Shown here in pieces: positions 54,401-64,000 of a DNA stretch of 64,000 bases; the first letter of the stretch is position 1, and each line of letters begins with the position of its first letter. The stretch spans positions 10,536,501 through 10,600,500 of the forward strand of contig NC_092672.1 of assembly GCF_964355755.1 (NCBI RefSeq), read 5' to 3'. This DNA comes from Antedon mediterranea (lineage: Eukaryota > Echinodermata > Crinoidea > Comatulida > Antedonidae). The position numbers and the translations under genes are program-made. The notes under the pieces are model-generated. The model was not told where the DNA came from, searched no databases, and saw only the letters and a program-made list of their open reading frames with translations.

Positions 54401-57400
54401 ACTTAGTACTTGAATAGTCTGGTATTAAGTTAAGCTTATATTTACTCATTATTAAAGGCTTTAATAGAAATGTTATATCTGTATATACCTTAACAAAAAA
54501 CAGGTTATCTGTATTAAACTTTAGGTAATCCAATAACTAATTATGATTACTTACGGAAATTTGTGTGGAATAATAATGTATAGAGTTTTAATCAATAGAC
54601 CTGCGGATAATTTTTCTTTGAATAATTAATAAACTTCTTGAAAATCTAACAAAATTGGCAGAGAATTAAGTATAATCCTTAATATACAATGTTGTTTATT
54701 TTTAAGTGATTTGAGCGGAAACAGTATAACTAAATTGGTAAGCAACACATTTATCGGATTGGACGTGTTGACCAAACTGTAAGTTATGCTTCTAGTCCAT
54801 TACATCATGGATAAAATTCAAGGATATTCATCGACGGTGAGATCAAAAGATTACCCAACGCGCTAGCCCACTGCAAAAAGCACGCTAATCTCCGTCTCTC
54901 TTGTCGCGGCACTCTGTGAATCAACCGTTAAAATATTTTAAATCAGGATCAATAACAAAACGTAGCCATGTACAAATCGTATGCGCAGTCTGATTGTTCT
55001 ATTGACATGTCTGCGCCGAGGATTAATTGACAACACAAAAATATATTGCTGAACAGCTATTTTTAATTTCATTAAAATCGGACTACGGAAAGTTCACTTT
55101 CTTACGACAGTAGTCTTAAGTACTTAAGTTTTTTATATTTGAATTATCATATTGTTCCGGAAATCTCCGGATATTAAAAATTACGTTATATAGACTACAG
55201 TATTAAATAATGCATTTTAACAAGTATGTCTTTGTGTGCGGTGGTGTTCAGTGAAATAATTTTGTTTTAACTATAAGGTTATATGAATCTCCTAATAATT
55301 GATCGTTGTGAATATATTTGTATTGTAGTGTCTGGTGATTGGCTAGTAGTTATGTCATCTACGTCACAGCCAATAACCGTGGTCCCTGGTCTGATTGCCG
55401 CCATACCACAACGGCTAAAAGTATTTTCTATAAACTTCTTGGTTGCGAATTCATGTGCTTGTCGGAAAGAGGGATGGAACGATTTATATTACCCCTGATA
55501 CATATCCTTGTGTTATTTTATCCATGGTACATAATGGAACGAGCTTTCGTTTCCGGGATATATTCTTATTTTGCTAAAGTGGTATTATTTCTTGCATATC
55601 ATTGAAAGACTGAATGAATAAAAATTCTTATATTAATAAGTTACCGGTAGCTAATTTGTATCGGATACTTTGTCCTAAATGTTACCTAACTTTTGGTATA
55701 ATTACCAATTATATTTAATTATACCAATTAATAATTACTTTCAGAACTCTATGCTAATTGGTCCTGTTCAGTTCCAACCAGTAAAGTGCTTGACAAATAA
55801 TTTACTTTCATTCTGCATTTTTTTTTCATTTGTAAGGGATTTTACTGGCAACACTATAAATGCATTGGACACCAACGCATTTACTGGATTGGCAAAATTG
55901 GAACATCTGTAAGTGTGTTAACGTTAAAAGTGAAATTAATTGTTTGTAAACTGTCAACGGTAACGCTTGGTTCAATTCCCACTAGAGATGCAATACAAGG
56001 ACGTAACGCAACGTAAGCGATGGATTACTCGAACTGTCGCTTGTCATTGGTTAACACGCTTGTGTTGCGTTTACGTCCTTGCGTTACGTTCTAGTGGGAA
56101 CCAAGCTTAAGGGAGTTATTTACCGGGGTAAGATGGTTTCTACCCACCAAACTTACCGATAAAACCAATATTCCCGGGTATATCTAAACCTGAATCAATC
56201 AATCAATCAATCGTTCGATGTATATAGCTAAACCTGAATGAGTTCTTTGTAATCTCTTACAGTCTACTCCATTAGCCATTTTAATTGTATTTTTAATAAC
56301 GCTTCATGACTGTAATTTTGATTTGAAGGAAGTTGAGCGATAAAGGGATAACTAAGTTGGCGTCCGGGACGTTCACTGGTATGGATTCATTGAAAATACT
56401 GTAAGTCATTTGCACTTTGAAGAAGTACAAAAATTCTACTTGTTGATAATATATTTCTTTCGGAAAGTCATATAAAGTAAATTGATCATAGTAAAGGTTC
56501 CGTATGCACAAATAGGACGCCATATACATTGCAGCACAGGTTCGCAATCCATATTGACAGTATTTAAGTAATTAATAATAATATAATAATAGTTGATTTG
56601 AAATGCACGTTGTTTCTATCGGACACACACACGCGATACAGTATCGTCAAAAAACGAAAGCTCTGTCTACACTATCAAACTAGTTTGACAAAACAACAGT
56701 TTGATGTGCCGTAATAATGGTAGTTATATGACGTCATCGTATCGATATAGTTGAGCACGTCAAAGTTTTTTTGTCACATAAAGTTTGATAGTGTAGACAG
56801 AGCTGATGTGTTGTTGTTGTTTGATTGTTAAAAAGGGCAAGGAACACCTTTTATATAGGCCCATATTTCAGGAAAAACATTCTTTTCGTTCCTTTTTTAA
56901 GGACATTTACTTTTTTATAATAGTTACTCCAATCAGCACAAAGATCCAATTGACATACTGTTTTTTATTTTCAGGGAATTGTCTAACAACAAAATAAGTA
57001 AATTACCAGGCAATGCATTTTTTGGTTTGAATAAATTAGAAAAATTGTAAGTATTGTTGGAATCTATGTCATTGTTTTCCTTATTTATGAGATAGGAAGA
57101 CTCAATGCGATTGAATCTTTTGGCTTCAACTAAACTAAATTTACTATTGATCCATTATCATAGGACTACAATACTTGAGCATAGTGAAACATTATTACAG
57201 CTTTTATGAGATGTGAAAGGACCAACATAGCCATATCTATTTTAAAACAAAAAGTAACAGTGAAACATTTAATGTATTTAAACTATTTTCTTTGAAGGGA
57301 TTTGAAAGATAATGAAATTGAAACGTTGGTAGCCACTGTGTTTAATGATTTGGGAGAATTAAAAGAATTGTAGGTATTTCGCCATCATTCTTGTGAAAGT

Positions 57401-60400
57401 AATGGTTAATTCATTTAAAAAAATGCATTATGTAATTATATAACATTTTAATAATAGTTTATAGATTAAAAATTAAACTAATTATCTTTGCCACATAATC
57501 AAAATGAGCCTGTTTTTGCAAGAACTAATACAGTGTGCTCCACCATTTAACTCTAGTAAAGTTGTCCCTCAAAAACATTAAAAATGAAGATTAATAATAT
57601 CAGACTTTATAATATACCATTTTGCAGTTCTAATAAAGTTATGCCTAATCACTTCCACAGAAAAGGGGATAAAGATTGTCAAAACGACAATTTTACTTTT
57701 TTCCATTTAAATTACAGTTTTTCAGGTAACTTTTTTTAAAGATCCAATTTGTGGTCAAAGTGAATAACTATTATGATTTAAAAATGAACTAGTTTATTAA
57801 AAAAAATTGTTCCTGCAGGGAGACCATAATCTTTAATTAATGTATTTTTTCTGAACAGATATTTACAGAACAACCAAATAAACATCATAGCTCAGAGAGC
57901 ATTTGAGCCGTTTGCTGCATCGCTTACAGATTTGTAAGTATGTCCATACACACTAAAAAAAAAAGGTGCAAATCTCTACCTAAAAAGGTGCAAACCGATG
58001 CAACAATAGCAGCTCCCTTTAAGGTGCACAACTGCACCTTTGACGGAAGGTGCAATTTTGAACCCTGATAAAGGGTGCTATAATGCTCCTTTGGAGTTCA
58101 CATTTGCACCATATAAGGTGTAATTTTCTACCCTAAAAGGTGCAAACTAAATGCAACAATAGCAGCTCCCCAAAGGAGCAAAATTCAACCTCTAAATAAA
58201 GGTGCAACTTTACACCCTAATAAAAGGTTCAATAATGCTCCTCTAAGATTCCAATTTCTGTTAAAAAGGTGCACAAATAAAAATCACTAAAATACAAAAA
58301 ATATTGATTAAGCTTTGTATAATTTTATTCAACTTTAAAACATTACATTATTCAATTCAACTGCTGAATTAATGGATGGCAATTACCAGTCTCTGCACCT
58401 TAAATAGAGTGTGGCCATCTCTTCTCAAACCAACAATAGGCCTATTGTTAAAATTATCTAATGATGACATCTTTGGCAGTATTCTCTTCGTATCCCCATA
58501 TATCTGAAACAGTGTTCTTGATGTCTGGTTCACCTTTTCCGAACATTTTCACCTGATTATGTACTTTCCTAAAAAGCATGAAATAGGAAGGGAAAATATT
58601 ATATTAATATTATCATTAATATGACAACATCATACAATACATTATTGACATTGTTCTGATTTTTAAAGTAAAATTACCTTGACCACATGCTTCACATACT
58701 TTAAAGTATGTTCCTCTCCCTTTCCTCAGCTCGTAGTATAGTAGGCCCTATTATATACTAGAGTATTAGAGTACATGTGGTCACATTTCTTTCTCCTTTT
58801 CTGAACATCTTTTTTGCTGCTGATTAGAGCAGAGGTGCTCTTTCATGTTTTAAACTTATTTTATCCCTCCATGACATCATGTAGGCTGTAACTATAATTA
58901 AAAATAATGATAATGTGTATAAGAATTTAATATAGGCCTAGGCCTAATAATACCCAGCTACTGTAATAACTAATATTAATAACTAGGCCCCTGGCCTGCC
59001 TAGCTAGGCCTATTATTAATTATAGGCCTAGCCGGCTAGCTAGGCCTAGGACTGCTTTTAATTAAGTTTAAGGTCTAGGCCTACCTAGTAACCTAGGCAT
59101 AGCTAGCCTATTATGCCTAACCTACTAGCTAGACCCAGGTAAGTAGGCTAGCTAGGCCTGGTCTAGGACTAGCCCCCGCCCGAAAGGCTACTGTAGGCTA
59201 AGTAGGCCTCTAGACTGCCTACTTTAGGCTTAACCTAGCCTAGGCCTAGGCCTAATAGAGGCCGCCTAGATAGGCTAGGTAGGAGGCCTCTAGCTAGCCA
59301 TATTTATTTATTTAGCTATCATTTTTAAGTTTTAGGCCTAGCCTAGGCTTATAGGCCTATACAATAATTAATCTAATAAAAACAACCAAACTACATGCCT
59401 ATAAAGCTTCGTTACTTACTTTTAACAGCTATCCTACACCGGAGAGGTGTGGGAGCTAGGCCTAGCCTAGGCCCTAGTTTAATTTTATAGCCTGATTTTT
59501 TGGGCGCAAACTCCTCAATTCAAACTGCATGTTTAACAACCGCACGCGCTTAAAATTATTGTTCAATTCCTGTTTCAAATAAATTTAGAACAGATGCCTA
59601 CATTATGATATTAGATATTCTAATAATATTGTTAAATATGAAAGAAAAGTTTACTTATTCTAGACTTAAGCAAACCAGAGTAAATAACCTCTGAAATTCA
59701 ATATTTTAACAATTGTTTACAGACATCTTGCGTGCGCATACGGTACGAAAATTGTACAAAAATTGTACAAAAAGGTGCTATTATGCACCTTTTAACTGAT
59801 GTTAAACCTTATAGGGTGCCCAGTTGAACCTTTGAATTTATCATGTTAAAGGTATAAAACTTTAATTTTCAGTTACAAGCCAGCGACTTTCTAATGTTCC
59901 GTAAAAAAAAGATTTGTTCGAATTTTGTATTTGTCCCCACAAACCTATCTATATTATTATTAATCTTTCTTATTTTTGTTTTAACTTACCACAATAATGT
60001 CATTCTAAAAAAATTGTCCTTATCATCACCTTTTAAGCTTTTAGAAGCCCTAAGTTAAACATATCAAGAAGCGTTCATTAATCTAATAGGTCTTATTTGT
60101 CACACAGTCACCATGGCCTACTTGGGCCTTTGCGGTGCAGTTCTGCACCTTTTTATACTTGTCTGCATTTTTCGATATAAAAGGTGCAAAAATAAACCTT
60201 TTATGAACTCTGCACCATTTTATGAGAAAAAGGCGCAAATTAGCACCCTTTTATAGGTTTGCACCTTTTATTGCACCTTTAGTTTTAAGTGTGTATAGAC
60301 AGATTTTACGCCTGTATTCAGTATAATGTTAGGGCAATAGGGAACCGTTTGCGCCACAAAACAACGAATGTAAAATGTTGGTAATTGTTTTCAAATCTGG

Positions 60401-61300
60401 AAAGCATGTGAACGGTTCATATGCGTTCGGAAATTTAGTATATTAAATTTTAGTAGATTAATTATAAGTGTTCGTCAAAATCAAACTAGATCATACCATT
60501 AATGAACCGCGTGTATCGACATGAATACGCCGCCGCGGCATTTAAAATCGGAACTATTTAGGAGCTTTCGATTTGCGACGACCAAAGTACGTCATGTTAA
60601 TTCATTGTGCGCATGCGGGAATAGGAAGTGTTACTTGCTCCCCACCTCAACACATTTTGATAGTTTTTAAAGGCTAACTCAGAAAGCGTCATATGACGAG
60701 GCCCGAAGTAAGGTCTTGACTCGTCGGTGCTGTCTGAGTTGAATCCCAACGAGATACAATCGGGCGTAGTTTTTAGGTTAATGGAAGAACTTTATGTTTA
60801 ATTTTCTCCCGACGAGACGACACGTCGGGCATCGTCGTACGATCTGTCTGAGTTAGCCTTAAGCCCTCCAGGTGACGACCGATTGATTGACCACTTGACC
60901 AAGTTAGGTAGGTCATCTGTCGTTGCTGTGAGATTTTTAAAACTAAACAACAGGTGTTTGATTAATTCTAATATTTTACCCATATTCGTTTTTGGCTCTA
61001 TTAAAAAAAAAAAATTAAACCGAGTTTATACGACCATTTATGGAATGGTTTCGTTGCGATCTATGATCGCATCCCAATTATTTCATTATCATCTAGGAAA
61101 TCTAGTTGGTATGCATTTAAAAAATAGTTATATTTCTAATCGTACCCTACAGTATCTTTTATAATAAAAAATAATTTAAAATTATTTTATACTTATCTGT
61201 ACGTATCTTATTTTTTTTATAGACAACTACAAGGCAAAAAAAACACCTTACAAGATTATAGAGACAACACATTTTACGACCTGATAAGCCTACAACGATT
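48441..61300 (+). CDS. secreted/surface leucine-rich-repeat protein, 16 exons seen, 3' end not seen
   Basis: Exon 48441-48510 starts MAILKFLLIFVVFPLYCSS, a signal peptide. Exon 48966-49104 has a cysteine cluster (CPNDCSC, RQCKNFVSC) like an LRR N-terminal cap. Fourteen LRR exons follow: 50112-50183, 51423-51494, 51676-51747, 53075-53149, 53657-53725, 53972-54043, 54322-54393, 54707-54778, 55837-55908, 56329-56400, 56975-57046, 57298-57369, 57859-57933 and 61223-61300. Ten are exactly 72 nt, the others 69, 75, 75 and 78. Each encodes one repeat of the form LxLSxNxIxxLxxNxFxGLxxLxxL. Every exon starts with one base and ends with two bases of a split Leu (or Phe) codon, so all are phase 2-2. In total 1226 coding nt are seen. 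Role inferred: extracellular protein binding, perhaps recognition or adhesion. No LRR C-terminal cap, membrane helix or stop was found before the window ends. Some LRR exons may have been missed in long introns. Confidence 0.88.
49599..49895. repeat. poly(C) run and ~280-bp T/C-rich tract in an LRR intron
   Basis: A C run near 49601-49614 is followed by almost pure pyrimidine (T-rich) sequence on the plus strand. Apparent ORFs rich in F, S and L are products of this composition. Confidence 0.85.
51310..51392. repeat. dispersed repeat, copy 2 (first copy 11527-11592)
   Basis: It has CAGCTCACTATGTCGG with three extra CGGT units, then GCACGCGACTGCAGCC and TATATGGCCTTGTTTT. It ends about 30 bp before the LRR exon at 51423 and may supply part of its pyrimidine tract. 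Confidence 0.6.
52075..52965. repeat. 16-bp minisatellite, about 55 copies, in an LRR intron
   Basis: The unit is CGTAAACGGCCACATC, with GACC/AACC and CACC/CTC variants. Long minus-strand open frames of 265 and 229 codons run over it (repeating VVYGCGRLRVWPFT). The unit lacks stops in those frames, so these are repeat artefacts, not genes. Confidence 0.95.
53300..53425 (-). repeat. dispersed retroelement-end repeat, copy 2 (inverted)
   Basis: On the minus strand it reads ATTACTGAAAAAATTAC, GTGGGTATCAGTGGCTG, ATCTCAATGGTGAT and GCAGAGCTTTCGGGTAA, matching 47385-47545. Confidence 0.55.
55961..56109. mobile_element. foldback MITE family B, copy in LRR intron
   Basis: It opens AACGCTTGGTTCAATTCCCAC and closes TCTAGTGGGAACCAAGCTTAA. 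Inside are AAGGACGTAACGCAACGTAA and the inverted TTGCGTTTACGTCCTTGCG. Confidence 0.8.
56659..56804. mobile_element. MITE family A, copy 5 (best-preserved ends)
   Basis: It opens AGCTCTGTCTACACTATCAA and closes with the exact inverse TTGATAGTGTAGACAGAGCT. The outermost AGCT is itself palindromic. It lies in an LRR intron. Confidence 0.88.
57949..60293. mobile_element. 2345-bp DNA element with AAGGTGCA subterminal repeats and TA duplication
   Basis: The left end CACACTAAAAAAAAAAGGTGCA and right end TGCACCTTTAGTTTTAAGTGTG are inverted. TA flanks both ends (57947-57948, 60294-60295). Both sides carry many copies of AAGGTGCA/TGCACCTT within about 350 bp of each end, including a 150-bp internal duplication around TGCAACAATAGCAGCTCCC. 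The middle holds a large AGGCCT-rich patch and no recognisable transposase. It lies in the LRR intron after the exon ending 57933, starting 15 bp after that exon. Confidence 0.8.
58930..59490. repeat. AGGCCT/CTAGGCCTAG-rich low-complexity region
   Basis: Dense self-complementary words CTAGGCCTAG, GCTAGCTAGGCC and TAGGCCTA inside the 57949-60293 element. Similar to 18320-18440. Confidence 0.85.
60669..60864. mobile_element. ~195-bp MITE, AAGGCTAACTCAGA ends
   Basis: The left end AAAGGCTAACTCAGAAAGCGTC is matched inverted by GATCTGTCTGAGTTAGCCTTA. The interior is CG-rich (CGTCGGTGCTGTCTGAGTTG, ACACGTCGGGCATCGTCGTA) and could form an imperfect hairpin. Confidence 0.65.
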
Positions 61301-61634
61301 GTACGTAAGACCGTTTGATACTTGGTCAGATGTTTGCCCTTCTCTGACGTAATTGTGCGCTTCTCTGACGTAATTGTGCTATTTAACTTCCCTGACGCTA
61401 CTTTAGTAGTTATTATTATGCGTACATTATTGCATACAGACCCGCTGCTTCATTGGGCCCAAGCTATCATTGCCATCAGCACAAACTCGGTACGAACGCC
61501 AGGCTGTGATAACCGGATAATTTTCGCAAGAATTCTTAAAAATACTTTAAGTATACCGTACAATTGCGCAAAAATATATGGCAACCAACCTGACGCAACA
61601 GAGAGTAATGGTGTTATGATAGAGGAATCGGTCT

Positions 61635-61880
61635 AGTATCGTCCTTCGGATGAGACGTAAAGCCGTTGTTCCACTGTACATAATACTTCTATCTTTACTT
61701 TTAAGAAATATCATTCAGTTTGAGATAATTCGAACAAGGAAATATAGTATCGTCCCTCGGGTGAGACGTAAAACCGTAATGGTCTCCTTTACATATTATG
61801 CGCGTTAAAGAAATAATAACCTCTACTTTTAAGAAATATTATTATCATTAGTTTGAGATAATTCGAACAAGACAATCTAA
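61635..61880. repeat. 111-bp tandem duplication with SINE-like motif
   Basis: AGTATCGTCCTTCGGATGAG, then ACGTAAAGCCGT, at 61635 recurs slightly changed at 61746. After each copy follows ACTTTTAAGAAATAT...AGTTTGAGATAATTCGAACA. The GGATGAGACGTAAA motif is common in marine invertebrate SINEs from memory. Confidence 0.7.
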
Positions 61881-62149
61881 CAAGAGGATTGGATCCTGTC
61901 TTGTGATTGGCTGCGAACAATTATCCAAACCTTTGTGGAAGCCAATGCCGGCTTCCGTTAGACCACCTCTGGACCTAGTAAAATTGCAGTAATACTGTCA
62001 AGGTCGTAAACATGATCTGTTTGAAAGAGTCCATGATATAACGCCTGCTTACGCAGCGAAGCAAGGATAAATTCGGGACATTTTCCTTGATTGAGAAAGA
62101 CTGTGGCAATTATTTTAGGCCAAATTATTAGATTATATCAATATATATA

Positions 62150-62790
62150 TTTTCACGCTGCTGCTTTAGCCCTCTACGTCCCAAGAGGATGACTCATTTA
62201 GAAGCTAAAAGCAAGCAGCTGTTATAGTACTAGAGGCTGACGTTTTTAGGAATTTGTAAACTAGGACAGGTCATGCTAAAATTACAAACCCCAAAGCACA
62301 TGTGGGAGAAGAGAGTCTATGAAAAAATTTGCTGATAATACAGTATTATATAGATGCATGTAGACAGTAATATGTAAAATCTTGTTCAATAAATAATGAA
62401 TTTTCTGTTAACCTAGGCCAGTATTATAATAATTCACTGTCAAATAATAAAAACATTATTTCTGGTATTTACAGTCCCATTTGACTGAATAGCTTACTAC
62501 TGAAATTCGCTGTCAGATAATCATTGAATTATTATCAAAACAGTCAATAATAGTAAAGTTGTTGTTTGTAATAGGATACAGGTTTGATGAAGTGACCCCC
62601 AGACTTGACCTTAGCAATTTTGTTTTTTATCAAAGTATGAATTCTTGTATTTACTTCAAATACATATATGTGACAATAAAATGACCATTCAAAAACAAAT
62701 TTGAAATAAAAAATAAAATATCTTTAAAACTTTTACGTCAGCAAGCGAGCAGCGTTTTTTGTAAGAAATATTTCTTGTTTAGGTTATAGG
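62150..62790. repeat. dispersed repeat, copy 2 (first copy 21780-22410)
   Basis: Shared blocks are given under 21780-22410. This copy differs by several short insertions. Confidence 0.75.
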
Positions 62791-62895
62791 CTAGTCAATC
62801 TAGCAAAAAAAAACAGCCCAAAGTGAAACAAATTGCAAACAGAGATTTTTCTTTTTTTAAATAGTCATATATGATGAGGAGATTAAAATTTGAGC

Positions 62896-63960
62896 ATCAC
62901 ACCTCTGTCACTCATCCCGATGATATGCAAATTAGCTTAAATATGCTAATTATGGTGAAATTACAGGGTTACCATATTATCTCAAAAACTAATAGTCCGA
63001 GAGAGTTGATTTTTTCACTGATCTATTCAAAATGTATATATTTATATTTACTATAATGAAACATTTTACGAAAAAATGACCGGAAATACAACATTTGACC
63101 TTCGACCCCATTTCTCAACGTTTGCATATACAATGTGACTAAAATGTCTGTAGAGACTTTATTTTGCCCTCAAATGACCCAGACATAGGTTCCTAATAGC
63201 CAGCATAGGATCACTTTGTAATTCCCAAAATCACACCTTTGTCACACACCTCGAAAGTATGCAAATTAGTAGTACAATTTAAATAAAATATACAAATAAG
63301 GAGAAAAAAATTACAGTTGTCCTTTATCTCGAAAACCACTAATGCTAGAGAGCTGATTTTTTCACAGCCGTATGCAGAATGTACATATTTCTATTTGCTC
63401 CAATGAAACATTTTACAAAAAATTGACCGGAAGTATGACATTTGACCCTCGACCCCATTTCTCAATATTGCATATATAAATGAAACTAAAAATGTCTGTA
63501 GAGACTTTGTTTTGCCCTCAAATGACTCCGATACAGGTTTCTAATAGCCAACATAGGACTGTTTAGTAGATCTCAAAATCACACCTGTATCACTCACCTC
63601 CAAAGTATGCAAATTATTAGTACAAGTTACATGAAATATGCAAATTAGAGGGTGAAATTAAAGGTTCCTATATATCGAAAACGACTAAGGCTAGAGAGTT
63701 GATTTTTTCAATAACTTGTTCAGAATGTACATATTTATATTTACTCTAATGAAACATTTTACGAAAAAATGACCGGAAATACAACAATTGACCCTCGAGC
63801 CCATTTATCAATGATTGCATACATAATGCGACTAAAATTTCTGTAGAGACTTTGTTTTGGACTCAAATAACTCGGATACATGTTTCCTATAGTCAGCATA
63901 GGACCGCTTTGTAATTGCCAAAATCACGCCTTCGTTTTGGCATGGTTGGAATTCTTTTTT
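62896..63960. repeat. satellite-like tandem repeat, ~345-bp period, just over three copies
   Basis: ATCACACCT starts near 62896, 63230 and 63578, and a fourth, cut-off copy (ATCACGCCT) starts at 63923. Shared landmarks are ATGCAAATTA, AGAGAGTTGATTTTTTCA, GAAACATTTTACGAAAAAATGACCGGAAATA, TTTGACC, CGACCCCATTT and CTGTAGAGACTTTGTTTTG. The copies differ by roughly 10-15 percent, so the array is not recent. Confidence 0.9.
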
Positions 63961-64000
63961 TCGTATTAGTTTATGTACAGCGCTTAGAGGTTTCACAACA

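Larger units (their letters stand above)
61301..64000. other. region after the last seen LRR exon, repeats only
   Basis: No further LRR exon, LRR C-terminal cap, membrane helix or stop-bearing exon was recognised. Whether this is still intron or already 3' flank is unknown. The last 35 bases (TATGTACAGCGCTTAGAGG) resemble the tail of a SINE. Confidence 0.5.

Noticed and set aside
58676-58740. Second coding piece (YYELRKGRG...CEACGQ) as an upstream exon of the 58454-58568 piece
   Set aside because: Its donor leaves phase 1, while the next piece needs phase 2, so joining them gives an early stop.
62247-62265. A further LRR exon after TTTTTAG GAATTTG
   Set aside because: The frame hits TAA after two codons, and the sequence belongs to the 62150-62790 dispersed repeat.

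Overview
The window is animal nuclear DNA. It is AT-rich, the genes are split by many GT..AG introns, and the non-coding part is crowded with small inverted-repeat elements, minisatellites and tRNA-derived repeats. The gene set (a G-protein beta subunit, a CARD caspase, ATAD3, a one-repeat-per-exon LRR gene) is metazoan. The very frequent palindromic word AGGCCT/TAGGCCTA, together with the repeat types, suggests a marine deuterostome, most likely an echinoderm. That placement is an inference from base composition and memory, not a search result.

Layout. (1) 303-5619, plus strand: the last four coding exons of the G-protein beta subunit gene (GNB1 type), whose 5' part lies left of the window. 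(2) 5620-11954: its 3' flank, with no gene seen. (3) 11955-17754, minus strand: a complete eight-exon caspase-2-like gene of 462 codons with CARD, p20 and p10 parts and all catalytic residues. (4) 17755-22781: intergenic DNA holding a 2.7-kb terminal-inverted-repeat element with a 6-bp target duplication and LINE debris inside. (5) 22782-33810, plus strand: a complete 14-exon ATAD3 gene of 594 codons. Its intron 12 contains a Tigger/pogo DNA transposon (29850-32605) with perfect ends, a TA duplication and an intact 539-codon transposase on the minus strand. (6) 35967-39082, minus strand: a probable small single-pass membrane protein gene, supported by three well-phased exons and one doubtful one. 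(7) 39083-48440: repeat-rich intergenic DNA with a foldback-element cluster, a 24-bp and a 49-bp minisatellite, a tRNA-like gene with an odd anticodon and a perfect 37-bp inverted repeat. (8) 48441-61300, plus strand: a gene for a secreted or surface leucine-rich-repeat protein, with a signal peptide exon, a cysteine cluster exon and 14 LRR exons, all in the same intron phase. Its 3' end is not seen. (9) 61301-64000: repeats only, ending in about three copies of a 345-bp satellite-like unit.

The genes do not form one pathway. GNB acts in heterotrimeric G-protein signalling, the caspase in apoptosis or stress signalling, ATAD3 in the mitochondrial inner membrane, and the LRR protein probably in extracellular recognition. 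The caspase and ATAD3 genes are divergent, with start codons about 5 kb apart.

The most notable points are the LRR exon array of interchangeable exons, the intact Tigger transposase with a PCNA-binding-type C-terminus, several new-looking inverted-repeat families (two of them inserted within about 15 bp of a 5' splice site), and the small membrane-protein gene. Exon boundaries were placed by eye from splice signals, reading phase and family similarity recalled from memory. Nothing was checked against a database.
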